Source: Aphanomyces cochlioides
Lineage: Eukaryota; Oomycota; Saprolegniomycetes; Saprolegniales; Verrucalvaceae
Assembly: GCA_019828595.1 (NCBI GenBank)
Contig: JAHQRK010000040.1
Coordinates: 186,001 to 250,000 of the forward strand
Length of the DNA: 64,000 nucleotides
Direction of reading: 5' to 3'
The translations under genes and the position numbers were made by a program. A model generated the notes under the pieces. The model had not been told where the DNA came from. It made no database searches and saw nothing but the letters and a program-made list of their open reading frames with translations. Positions 42,246 to 53,876 of this stretch are shown in pieces. The first letter of the stretch is position 1; every line of letters begins with the position of its first letter.

Positions 42246-45200
42246 TTAAAAGCGCGATGATGCTGTACGATCGAGTGGGTCGCCGTTGTCGGCTGTGGTG
42301 GTTTGGACTTTCGATCTTTGTGAGAACGAATGCTTTGCGATGAGCTTGGCTTTCTCTGCTGGGTCAATCATAGTTGCATCTGTGATGGAGCGGGGACGAA
42401 CGACACTTCGCTCGGAGCGTTGTTTGGCCTCGTCAGCTGCCTGTACTTCTTGCTTGGCTTTCTCAAATGCCTAGAATCTCAGCAGTGAGGACAGTATGAG
42501 TGAGAAAATTCTACCAAGCAAAACGACGTCAGGGTTTGAAAGAAATCGATTGGTTTCTTGGCTGGGTCTTCGCCAAAGTATTCAAACACTGTAACAATTT
42601 CTTGCTTCATTTCGGAAATAGCCTGTTGGAGCTGTTTTAATGCGTGGTCTGCGTGATCCATTGCATGCCGTAGTGTTTCAATCGTGGAGTGTTCCGCCTC
42701 CTCCTAGCGTTCATATTACTCAACTATAGCGCTGAAGCAACTCGTACCTCTTGCATGCGATCGCATTCCTCCTTGGTCTTCTTTACGTCACTTTCCAAGT
42801 TTGCGTACATTTGCTCAATTGATTCGGTAGATTCTCGAGCAGCCAGGGGAACATGCTGAAGTTCCGACTGGAAGTCAAGCACCTGCACTTGGTTCTTCCG
42901 CACAACACGAACTAAATAATGCAGCACAGTCGTCTTGTTGTCGTTTGTCTTTGTGTGGCCCAGTCGTAGCAACGAATCGACTGAAAAACCTCGTATGGCA
43001 TGCTCTGTTTCCTCCCCACCGTTCAATGTATTGCCAAGCTTGAGTACAGTGCCCAGGAGGAGTTTAAGCAAACGACTGCCTTTGACATCCTCACAAGCTT
43101 GAGAGATGTTTCGAATTGAGGATGCCACGTCTGTCACGTGGGATGGAAATGCCTGCTTGGCAATTAAGCATTCCATTTTGATATTATAACGAGGCACTTT
43201 GGCAATGGCTGCGAAAAACTTTTCAGCCTACAATACAATTGATAAGAAACCTGGGAAAGTCGAATAAATACCTCGCCCAATGAGGATATATCGCCTTGAT
43301 AACGTTGAATAATGCCAACTTCGTCGTCTGTAGGTAAAAATTCATTGATTGTTGTCAGTTGCTCCAACGTTAATCCCATGTTGTCATATGTTTGAATTGC
43401 ACTTGCCACCTCTTCGTAGCTGAGCTTGATTCGTGCCAATGCAATCGCTGCATTCATAGCTCGTTTTCCATCCACCAAAGTCACAGCTTGCTTTCGGTTT
43501 AGTGGCTTCGCGGCTGGTTTCTTGGCTGTCGTTGTCTCTTTAAAGAATAAGGCTTCAATTTCGTCCATATCCAACTGAATATTGTGATCGCGATCCTCCC
43601 ATATACTGGTGGAGGAGCGTTTCAAGCGATCTTCCGGGATCGGCTGCCAGAACAGTTTTTTTCGTCGAACAACCTTCTTCTTGGTGGGTTTCGGTGGAGG
43701 TGCTCCGGTCAATTGTGAAACAAATCCTTCGGGTCCTAAATCAAGGGCCCGAGGATTGACGCCATGTTCGAGCATTTTTTGCCGGACTGCCCCTTCGGGA
43801 ATATTCATTTTAAGCATTTTGAAATATTTGCTGTACGTTGGATCGTGTTTCAACATAACCTGTGCTTCCTTCGTCAAATCGGACACAAGTCCTTCAGGTC
43901 CAAGCTCGAGAGCTTTCACATTGACCCCATGTTCAATCATTTTCTGTCGGACAGCGCCTTCAGGAATATTCATCTTGAGCATTTTGAAATATTTGCTGTA
44001 AACTGGATCATCTTTCAACAAAGTCTTGGCTTCGACAGTTAGATCCGACACCAGTCCTTCAGGGCCAAGCTCTAGCGCTTTCACATTGACCCCATGTTCA
44101 ATCATTTTCTGTCGGACAGCGCCTTCAGGAATATTCATCTTGAGCATTTTGAAATATTTGCTGTAAACTGGATCATCTTTCAACAAAGTCTTGGCTTCGA
44201 CAGTTAGATCCGACACCAGTCCATCAGGGCCAAGCTCTAGCGCCTTCACATTGACCCCATGTTCAATCATTTTCTGTCGGACAGCGCCTTCAGGAATATT
44301 CATCTTGAGCATTTTGAAATACTTTCCGTAAACTGGATCGTCTTTCAACAAAGTCTTGGTTTCGACAGTTAGATCCGACACCAGTCCATCAGGGCCTAAC
44401 TCTAGCGCCTTCAAATTGACTCCATGTTCGATCATTTTTTGCCTCACTGCGCCATCTGGGATGTTCATCTTGAGCATTTTGAAGTATTTCCCGTAGACAG
44501 GGTCATCCTTGAGAGTCGGGCTGCTGTCGTCTAGCTGTTGATTTTCCGCTTCAGGGACAGGCGCCTTTTCAGGCTCCTCTAGTGGCTTGGGCAAGTCGCT
44601 TTCTTTGGATGTTTTAATGATATCCTTAGGCTCAGCGACGCTTGAAGATTCTGGGGACGAAATTGGTTTCGGAGGCGAACGGGGTAATGAGTATTGAGCT
44701 TGTAAATTTTCTATTTGTTCACGCACTTCAGAATAAACAGACTTTGGATCTAAATCCAAAATGGCAGGATTCAAACCACACATTTTCATCTTGTGTTTCA
44801 CAGCATCCTTTGAACAGCCTTTCTGGAGCATGGTAAAATAGCCTTCGAACTGAATAGCGTCTTTAAGTAGCAAAACTTGTGGCATCTTGTCTTCCTCGGG
44901 TACGATGGAGCGTGCAGGTGTATAATTCGAAAGCAACGTAGGATTAACGCCATCACGAATCATGCAGTTTTGTGTCGCTTCCAATGGAACTCCGTTGTCA
45001 ATCATTTTCTTGTACTTGTCGATTTTTTGTGCTTGAGATGGTTCTTTGGCATCAGCGGCCTTGATCAAATCGTTCAAGGATAGCCCCGACTCGTCCAGTA
45101 ATGATTTGAGTTTTTCTAATTTTTGCTTTGTAGGACTCTTGGGAGAAGCTTTTCCATCGGCGACTCGTGATGCTTCAATTTCATAGCGAGACTTGCATTC

Positions 45201-47065
45201 CGAGCACTCCCACGCGCCAAAGAATTTTTTCACATACGACGCATGATTAGTCCGGTCGGTGATGGTGGTCAAACCAAATGGAATTTTCTTCAAACCGACG
45301 CAGCATGTGTGGAAATACATTTGACAGGGCCCCGTGCAGCGAACCAATTGAGGTCTAAGGACGTAATCCTCTTCACGACATACACTACAGACAGATTCCT
45401 GGTAATTTAGAGCGTCACCTCTTGATGGCTTCGGGTCGACAGATGAATTTACACTCTGTTGAGTTTCAACTGCCGTAGAGTAACTTCGTTTTAATCTCTC
45501 ACCGGAAGCAAAGCCATCATCCTGCATTGGAGTCGCAGTGGAATGTCGTTGACTTAAACGTCCAAAGACGTCCTCTTTGACATCTGCTACAACAACTGGC
45601 ATGTCCGAGGTATTAGCTTGATGAGCAGTGTCTTTAAGTTGATTGTCACTTTGAGAAAAATTTGATTTTGAGGGACTTGATTTCGATGGTTTTGGAGGGG
45701 AATGATTTGGAGGAAGGGGTGGTAATTGCGTGAAGATGGTCGATATACCTTCAGAATGCAAGATGTCCAAGGCAACATTCGGAGCATTTTGAGAGCGTTG
45801 CAAAGCAAATGTTGAAGCATCCGGGTCAAACCCATTCTTCACAAAGTTTGAGTACATAGTTGGGTCTGGCGGGACGATGTGGTGGGAGGCAATTTCAATA
45901 ATGCCTTGTTTTACGGCATAATTTCCGGTAAAATCCACTGGAACGTACGATTTTGGAGTCGTCTTGCTTTCATGGAATATAATATCTACGGAGAAATGTT
46001 CGTCTTCAAAGCCGTGTTCATATTCCTTCATCATGTCTAAATTGGGCTTCTTCAGCGTGACAAGGCCTTCTGAATGAAACCATGTCGAATCCATGTGGCG
46101 GAAAAGAACTCTTGATGAAGGATCGCCTTGGTGATCATCATAATCATCGCCAAATGAACATAAAATGGAAAATCCACCGTCCAACAAAATTCCAGTTTCC
46201 CATAGGATAGCCAAAAAGCCGTCTTGTGGATTCCAATCAATAACAGGGCGCTGGGAGTTAGGGTTTTCATCGGGTGCGGTCGAAAACACCATCTGAGTGT
46301 CATCCCAGATCTGAACTAATGGTTGAACTTCGAGGGGTAGTGCTCGAAACATTATGGCTTTGAGAAGTAATGGTTGTGGATTTGGAATAGCCTGTGCATT
46401 CATAATCGTAGCGAAATTTGAAACATATCTACGATATCGAAGTGAAAACTTCATGTTGCGGGGTGTACAAACCTCTGAATCGAGATCGGCATGCTTTTCT
46501 TAACGTATCCCGGTGTAAGTGTATCGATTCCCAGTCGCTTTTGGTAAAATTGTGCTAGCGCAGCCATCGGTTCATCGACAGTGCGGGCGAACAAGAAATA
46601 GCACGCAGAAATGACTCCACTTCGCGTCTTTCCGTTGTGGCAGTAAAGCATAGCAACATTTTCGGCATCCAAGGCCAACCAGGCAAAGATTGCATAACAT
46701 ATTCGGAAGATCGAGTCGGATGGTGGTGTATACGTCCGAATGCCGCCCTCCCTTTCCCATGAAAAGTCGACTGTTTGGCTTGAAATCGTTTCTGCGTCCG
46801 AGTTTTCATCGCAGAAGTTAAATAAGAGATACTTGCCCGCATGGGCTGCATCGAGGTATGTCTTGAGCTCCACAGCATTGTTCGTACAGCTCTTCTTATC
46901 TGTTGGTCCTTCAATGGCTCGTCCTGCAACAAGCAGTCGAGACGTGATGTACGTCACATCAAGATGTTTGAACGACGGTGTCGGTGGCGCTTGAGGACTC
47001 GGTGGAGAGGCTGGTTTGAGAGAGCTCTCCACAACGTAGCTCGCTAGCTTGCGAAGTTGGTTCAT
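42246..47065 (-). CDS. Formin with PTEN-C2, PHD-like finger, repeats and FH2, 1547 aa
   Basis: Five exons (46473-47065, 43272-46428, 42748-43227, 42515-42703, 42246-42470); four introns of exactly 44 bp each; the CDS is in frame. Domains in order: a PTEN-type phosphatase domain (about 35-200) with CHNGKTR, so the C-x5-R cysteine (Cys142) and arginine (Arg148) are present; a C2-like domain (about 200-350); a Pro/Ser-rich stretch; a PHD-like zinc finger (about 543-613, CSVCREEDY...CTGPCQMYFHTCC...CSEC); five near-identical 55-residue repeats (about 836-1110); and an FH2 actin-nucleation domain (about 1128-1480) with KKLFWQPI and LGNTLNGGEETEHAI. PTEN-C2 formins are known from plants (class II) and protists. 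The PHD-like finger and repeat array between C2 and FH2 are unusual. It probably nucleates actin at PI-lipid-marked membranes. Confidence 0.93.
43689..44513 (-). repeat. Five 165-bp tandem repeats inside the formin
   Basis: Five head-to-tail 55-codon units, each starting LKDDPVY and containing KYFKMLKMNIPEGAVRQKM. Neighbouring copies are nearly identical at DNA level, so they have been homogenised recently. At least two degenerate versions lie upstream in the protein (FEGYFTMLQKGCSKDAVKHK and DKYKKMIDNGVPLEATQN). The motif recalls the Y-x-K-Y-x-K-M-L...P-x-x-A-V-x-x-K-M segment of WASH subunit CCDC53 (from memory). Confidence 0.9.
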
Positions 47066-47907
47066 GTCGGCGGATGTCCGTTCTGAATGCTAGATATCTG
47101 AATGTGTCGGCCGGAAATGCGCCAAACTCAAATGTGACGGATGCTCTTGTGGGTCGTTTCTCTCACGAATAACATTCTCAATGTTATAAAAAATGAAACG
47201 GCTGGTATTGAAAGCCATGATTTAAAAACTTATTTGAAACTTAGTTTGGATGAACCTTCATGTTTAAAATATATTTAAAATATGCGATGATTTCAATGAA
47301 TTTCGACTCAACTGCCCACGATGACAGAGTTGATGGGCGATATCATTCATGAGGCAATAGATAGATGATTTCGGCAGGCCATGGTACAAGTGGAGAGGAT
47401 AACCTATACAGAATTATTTGTCCTTTTTCGTGAATTACAAGAGCTCTTATTTGTTTGGCTGTGAGGCCGTTGTACCCCTAAAAAATTCTCATTCCAAAGG
47501 TAACGTTAGGAGAAAGTTTCGAAGAATAATTCAAAAACCTATCAGACGATGTTAGCAGTAACCTGAAATCAACGCTAGAAATGCACTGTAGATCAATTGA
47601 AACCATTGATTGGAGTGCGTTAAGGCTTCTTCAAATTTACAGTAACATCAGAGCTCTTTCAGCAACTGAAAGTGTGCTTTCATTGCTTTTTCCGTTCAAG
47701 CTGAAAGTATCAATTTATATTTGAAACATTTTATGTTATTACTTTTCAACACCTTATTCACTTCAGCATGACATGAAACGAAGCAAGTTGGCATGAAGAT
47801 ATTTGTACACATCTTATTTCTAGGGAGATCACTGGCTGGGATGTCATGCAGGAGGCTTTGAAAGCAATTGTCATACTTGTATTGATTTTCTGCCAAATTT
47901 GTGCTAA
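47066..47907. other. Gene-free AT-rich intergenic stretch
   Basis: Upstream of the formin start and shared with FANCD2. Short AT-rich frames on both strands are not protein-like. No RNA gene or clear promoter element is seen. Confidence 0.6.
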
Positions 47908-48489
47908 GGGTGAGTCTGGATCACACTCCAATTTTTGGCCAAATTATTTTTTATTTTTTTGGTTCAAAAATACCAAAACAAATTGGACTGTTTTTTTTCC
48001 TGATATTTTTTGGCTGTCTGGATGAATAAAATTTCATAAAATTATGACTCATTTCTTAAGAATTGAGGAACCTAGGATTGGATAATGAATTGATCAGCAT
48101 TCCCTCCACACACTTGATATTGAGATTAAGCTGAGATCTGGTCAACGAAAGAATTTCCGCACTTGAGCAATGTCAAACACAACATTGTTGACCATGCGAA
48201 GGTAAAACGTATCACAACAAGACAGAATTGCGAATGAGGGACGCAGAATTGCAGAAAGCATATCCAGATTGTATGTCGTTGCACAAAATTTTTATATTTT
48301 TTACACGTTTTACGAAAAAAACACCTCTCGATCACTTTTTTATTTTTTGCCAAAATCTTTAATTTTTGGCAATTTTTGAAAAATGTCATTCTTTTGATCC
48401 AGATAGACATAGTTCTAAAAAATGCCAATTTTTCATAAATTGCCAAAAATCTCTTTTTTTGGCATTTTTTTCGGCATCCAGACCCACCC
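47908..48489. mobile_element. Harbinger-like MITE just upstream of FANCD2
   Basis: Terminal inverted repeats GGGTGAGTCTGGAT and, from the right end, GGGTGGGTCTGGAT (one mismatch), flanked by TAA on both sides (47905-47907 and 48490-48492). Length 582 bp. The interior is AT-rich with many TTTTTGGCA motifs and no gene. Its right end lies 86 bp before the FANCD2 start codon. Confidence 0.75.
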
Positions 48490-48575
48490 TAAGTGATAAA
48501 GTCTCCAAGTTTTATAATTTATGAAGTATAAAGTCCTAGAGGGAATAGATTTGGCGCCGAAAAGTTTTTGACAAC

Positions 48576-51500
48576 ATGGCCAAGCGGAAGCGCTCGGACG
48601 GGACAGGCATCGTTGCAGCTTGGGAAGTCTTCTGGGATGCGATGGAAGACCTTGCTAAAGAGGATCCTGAAAGTATCTCGATGTTCACTGCCGATGTCAA
48701 AGAGAGCGATCAGCTAGAGATTGAACGGGCCATCAATTTGCAAAATCCTGAAGCAACAATGCGTGAGCTCGAGGAGCTGCTCAGCGATCCTTTGGAACTC
48801 CAGCATATGCTCACGTCGTTTGCAGAAAGAGACAGCTTCATGCGAATATTGCTCCGATATGAGACCATTCAAGCTCCTTTGCTCAATTTGTTGCTCGATC
48901 TTTTGTGCGAATATGCAATGAAGGCAAACGACGATGCAGGTGTAATTGGCGACAATTCTGTCCTGCCTTCCACAGGTATATGCAGTCTTATCTTGCGTCA
49001 TATTCGCTGGATGGAATGTATATATGCTCCAACAGAACTGACAGAGAAACTTGTCCAGTCAATTTCAACTTATCCTGTCTTTCTTCAAAAAGATGTGATC
49101 CATATCCTGCCAGAAATCGTAGCTGACCAAGACTTTCAAGTACGCTATAAACTATGCAAGATCATGAGCGTAATGTGATTAGGTGGCTGTGGATCATCTC
49201 CTGGAAAATATTGCAACAAGTCCAGATTTGGTTGTCCCGTCGATAGAAGCACTCTCAAATTTTGACATGCCGATGTGCATCTCGGAAGAAGTCACAAGCA
49301 GTATTCTTGCCCGTCTTTCTACGTCCCCATTTGAAGACATGCCTGCCTTAGTCCGTTTCCTTGTCCAAACAGCCACTGACCAAAATGCTGTATCAGTGCT
49401 GAACGAAATCCGCACTAAGATTAGTGACTGCATTATATCCCAAGATAGTTCCAACGATGAAGCTATCTTACTGCAGCAATTCGTACAAGGCATGAGTTTT
49501 CGCAGTGACTTGCTAGCTACATTTCTCAAAATTGTGGGCATAAGCGAAGAACTTCATTTGATGGATGCATGGAGTCTCGTTGGGTTTCATTCTTCAGTTC
49601 AAATCAAATCCAAGGCCGAAAGTATATTTGTGAAGAAAGTAACAGCAGGTCTGCTTGGAAAGGAGCTACTCTACACTGCGTTTGGCAAGCATCTTGCGGG
49701 TTTGAGGCCATACCTGAAATCTGTCGTGCACCTTGTTGGAGTTCTACTCCAATCGACAGATCAGCATGCGAGAGAAATGGGAACCTTTCTGTTTAGAGTG
49801 TTGTTTGAAGAAGTTTCCCTTGCGAAAGACTTCATGTTCGACTTCCAAGCGCAGGTAAGATATCCTTTTGAAAGATTTCCTTGATGTCTGCCATGTTATC
49901 CCGTAGATTGTCGAGGATTTAGTCGGATTCGGTCTGTCAACGTCGAGTGTCACAATCGATGGCGCTCTTAATACACTCCTTGCGTTTATTGACAAAAATC
50001 CCAACTATTTAGACAAGTATTTACCCTTGCTCAAGCAATTCCTGGACTACATTGATACGTACAATGTCGAACAGAGCCGGCATGTGTACCAACTGCTCTT
50101 TCGGGTCGGAGGAAGTAGTGATCACGATTTATCCATTACGGTTCGCAAGCAGCTTTACCATCAAGACAACCATTACCGTCGACTTGGCATGATTGGGTAC
50201 ATTTGCTGTATCGAGGAGGAAATATTGGAACACAGCAGTTTGTGTACTGGAGTTGAAGAAAGCGAAAGTCCAGAAAGAGATCATTTCGAGAAGAGAGTGC
50301 GAGATCGCCTTGATATCCTGCGAGATGCTTGTAGGCAACAATCACATTCTCTAGCATTTATGTACGCCGAGCTCAACCATTTGGTGAATCGAATGCCTGA
50401 TTATGCTGCTATCATCAATGTGCTCGATGAAAAGTATTCAGACGTACTAATGAACGAGTTTCTGCCTGAATTTGATCCCCGCATCCATCAAAATGGAGGT
50501 TATAAAGTAGCTTTGGTGAACGGTGCGTTTCGTTCGGACCTGTGGGCACTTACTCGTATCAACGTATGTCTAGTATGATTGATTTCGTTTTAACTCGATG
50601 AATAGTCGCCAGTTTATCTCCAGCTGATGAGTTTGATCGTTTCTCATGACACAAGAAGTGACCCATTGTACCTTTGTAACTTGCTACAGCTTGTTGTTTC
50701 CTGCTGTAAGAAGTCTGAATCACTTGAAAGTATTGGAACGGTCTTGATTTGTCCAATATTGCTTATGGAGTATCACAACCGAGTTGATTTTAGTTTGACT
50801 TTCGTCGTGTAGGAAGGCCGCGATTTCAGAGTTGGGCTCAATGGAAAAGGAAGCTCAAGATGTCATATTTCTCTGCTTGTGGCATGCCATTAACTGGTGT
50901 CGCGGGTTGCTCAACTGTTTTGGAGCAGATGCATCTTTAATTGGAAAAGTATTGACTCGGTTGGAAAATGCAGTGGAATTTGAAAGTATATTGGAAAATG
51001 CAATTTCGAATGCCCCATCAAGCTCATGGCTTCCACCAGGTGTAGAGCCACAATCTTCCCGCGCGAACTCTGAAGGTAAGCAAGATGGCAAAGGAAAGGG
51101 GAAAGCTGCAGTGTCCCAAGTAAATCAGCGTTGGAAGGCGATTCGAAGCTCCTTCACACCACTGCACCCGAGTGTCGTCGGTATCCTCCCACATAAGAAG
51201 GACAGTATCGATCCCGACTCGTTTCAATATTTACTTGACCATTTTTTAACTCTCCTTCGGAAATCACTGGCAAAAGTTTACTCAACGGCACCACATTGGG
51301 CTGCAAAGTCAATACAGCGAAGTAAACCCCTGCTAGTTCATGCGCCAGTGACTGATGTGGATGGATTCAATGTTTTCGATGTTCATTTAAAATTCCAGCT
51401 ACTCAATATTGCTGACAACATACGCTGGATGCTCCAAGGTATAGAACCACCCAAACCTGCAACGATGCATGCCCTATGCATGAAATACATCGAGTGTGTG

Positions 51501-52743
51501 ACTGTCGTTGCCAAGAGTGAAGCGTTCCGCCAGCAAAATAACCCCTTGCTTCAGTTGGTTTCATTGCAGCAGTTGATTTTACCAATCGAAGCGCATGAAC
51601 CTGTTCAAGACCTTCGTCATTCGTCATCAGTACGTCCATGTCGACTTCTACATCATAATTTGACTTCTAGGCCATGAATACCATGAGTAAATCCTTATTG
51701 GAGCTTCAAAAGCTTCCCTGCATGGACATGGAATTAGCTGTACATCTGGTGGAGGCTCTATTGTCTTTGGAGACATTAAACACCAAGTGGAATGGACAAA
51801 AGAAGCAAGCTGTTCTGTTTTCTCCACCTCGAGAAAAGTCTCCACTGAGTGAGTTGGCTTTAGAATACCTTCAGCGACACTGGTCCAGTGCATCCGACAA
51901 ACCCACATACAAACCAACAGACCTTGTCATCTTTTTGGAAGCCCACTTTGAATACGCCCCACATCCGCTCGACAGCTTGCAAGATCTGGTTAGTAATGGC
52001 TTTGTCAATCTCTTAGAGAACTTTAATTCCTCCTGCAGTACAACTTTCCCCACATTAAGTAGGTCATCTTATTGCTTACCCATCATTCATGTGGTCAAAT
52101 TTGTCTAGCCAAGAAGACTGTCGGTGTATTTGTTCGTGTGAGCTTTGAAACTCTTGTCCGAGTAACATCTAAACTCGACTTCAGCGACAAAAACAATTCT
52201 GTCTTTCTGCTGCATTACCTCCACCAAGCTGCACTCTTATTTAAATTGCTTGTTGGCCTCACGCGGAGTTTTCAAAATGGCATGGTCTGTTAGATCCTTG
52301 AAATATTTGAGATGTCTTGATGCTTGACATAGGTGGTCGCGTCGGTGCTGAAACATGGAAGTGGCTTTATCAACAACATCTTGCGGGCAATGCCGTACTT
52401 TGAATCGTATTTTTTGCAGCACAACAGGCGCATCATGAGCATTATTAAAGAAGTCCAAGGAGGCACGCGAAAACTCCAAACATTGTGTGCTCATGGGAAA
52501 CTGATGCAAGATGCATCAGCCGCTGCCCAAGTTCCCAAAGTGAAGAAGTTGCTCGAACGTTTGATTTACGAAACGGGCAAACTCGCTCGGAAAAACAACG
52601 TCATGGATGCATTCTCCACTGGTATTCTAAAACAACGCAACTTGGATGGATCAGCTGCGCGTGAAGCACAACCGAGCGATGAAGACAGAAGTACAGAAAA
52701 CCCCGATGAAGACGGCGATGACGACGAAGAAGAGGAAGAGTAG
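48576..52743 (+). CDS. FANCD2: Fanconi anaemia group D2 protein
   Basis: Eight exons: 48576-49139, 49183-49854, 49907-50563, 50606-50769, 50813-51629, 51671-52058, 52109-52284, 52333-52743. Introns are 41-52 bp and the CDS is in frame, 1282 residues. FANCD2 pairs with FANCI and clamps DNA during interstrand crosslink repair. Family stretches: ERDSFMRILLRYE, VFLQKDVIHILPEIVADQDF, IKSKAESIFVKKV, ITVRKQL...YRRLGMIGYI, WHAINWCRGLLNCF, and the C-terminal LCAHGKLMQDASAAA...KVKKLLERLIYE. The tail is acidic (DEDGDDDEEEEE). The lysine monoubiquitinated in human FANCD2 (K561, in KYKLIGIIG) aligns with arginine near residue 503 here. The start has a good context (ACAACATGGCC). It is convergent with SSNA1, 206 bp away. 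Confidence 0.94.
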
Positions 52744-52949
52744 CAGTTAAGCCATGAAAGAAATTAACCTCCTCGAGCGTGATCAAGGTGCTAAACTCAA
52801 TCCAAACTTGTCCAGCAACCCGCGCTGAGCTTAATGCTGTGGTTGCGACTCGATAGAGAGATGGGGGCGCGGCATAGCTGATGGGAAAGACTGTCAATGG
52901 GGAAGAACATGCCAACATATTTTCAACTTTATCGATGGGGTGGATGAAT

Positions 52950-53327
52950 TTATGTTGACGTTTGCTTCTTCTTGGTCAATTGGACAGTTTCTCGCTTGAG
53001 CACGTGAAGGAGTGTCTGGGAACTCTCAAGGATCTTCATGTACGCCGCTTCAGTCTCCTGAATCGTTCGGTCGTATTCGTTCCTTGCTTGCGTCTTGCGT
53101 GCAAGTGTTTCGTTGATTTTGCTCAAGCGATCTGTCAGCACGGTGAGGTCCTAATGGAAAAGAGGGTCGAAATAGTGGCGGAAGATGGGCACCTTTTGGA
53201 TCTTGGCCTTTTCTTCTTCCTCTTTGAGGATATTGCGATTCACTTCCTCGCGCTTCTCTCGGAGATCTTCAATGCACTTGACAAGTTCATTGTTGTAGTT
53301 TTGCATCGACGCGCCTTGCTGCGCCAT
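52950..53327 (-). CDS. SSNA1: SSNA1/DIP13 coiled-coil protein, copy 1
   Basis: Two exons (53193-53327 and 52950-53150) around a 42-bp intron; 111 residues. SSNA1 (NA14; DIP13 in Chlamydomonas) is a small coiled-coil fibre-forming protein of centrioles, basal bodies and axonemes that promotes microtubule branching. It matches from the first residues ([20 protein letters not shown]) through [20 protein letters not shown] to [13 protein letters not shown], at the family's usual length. The whole protein is predicted helical. It differs from copy 2 by four residues (positions 7, 8, 32 and 60). Its 5' end is 163 bp from the stop of copy 2. Confidence 0.95.
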
Positions 53328-53490
53328 TGTGAGTCAAAAGCAATATGAAAGGATCAACCCGACAAAACGTTATAAATAGAGGAAACTCCCCCTCCAAGGT
53401 ATATTCTTAGACTCTTGTTACGGCCATCTTGAGCAGAACCTGCCTGGACGACCGAGAAGGGCGAGAAATGGGCAGCTTGTTGACTTCTCT

Positions 53491-53876
53491 TCACGTTGAG
53501 GTTTGCTTCTTCTTGGTTAACTGGACAGTTTCTCGCTTGAGCACATGTAGGAGAGTTTGAGAGCTTTCTAGGATCTTCATGTACGCAGCTTCCGTCTCCT
53601 GAATCGTACGATCGTATTCATTACGTGCTTGTGTCTTGCGAGCGAGTGCTTCGTTGATTTTGCTCAACCGGTCGGTCAACACTGTAAGATCCTACAATAC
53701 GAACGATGGGTCTTTTTGCAATTGGAAAACTTCAAGCACACCTTCTGAATCTTAGCTTTCTCTTCCTCCTCTTTCAGGATCGCACGGTTGACTTCTTCTC
53801 TCTTCTCGCGTAGATCTTCGATGCATTTCACGAGCTCATTGTTGTAGTTTTGTAGCGTCGCCCCTTGCTGCGCCAT
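53491..53876 (-). CDS. SSNA1: SSNA1/DIP13 coiled-coil protein, copy 2
   Basis: Two exons (53742-53876 and 53491-53691) around a 50-bp intron at the same position as in copy 1; 111 residues. Starts [20 protein letters not shown]. Exon sequences are similar to copy 1 at the nucleotide level with silent differences, whereas the introns are unrelated, so the duplication is not brand new but the protein is under constraint. Both copies keep the whole coding sequence, so both should be functional. It is the upstream gene of the tandem pair; 53877-54451 upstream holds no supported gene. Confidence 0.95.

Noticed and set aside
42286..42474. Plus-strand ORF after THOC2
   Set aside because: It lies antisense to the last formin exon, which joins in frame through a 44-bp intron.
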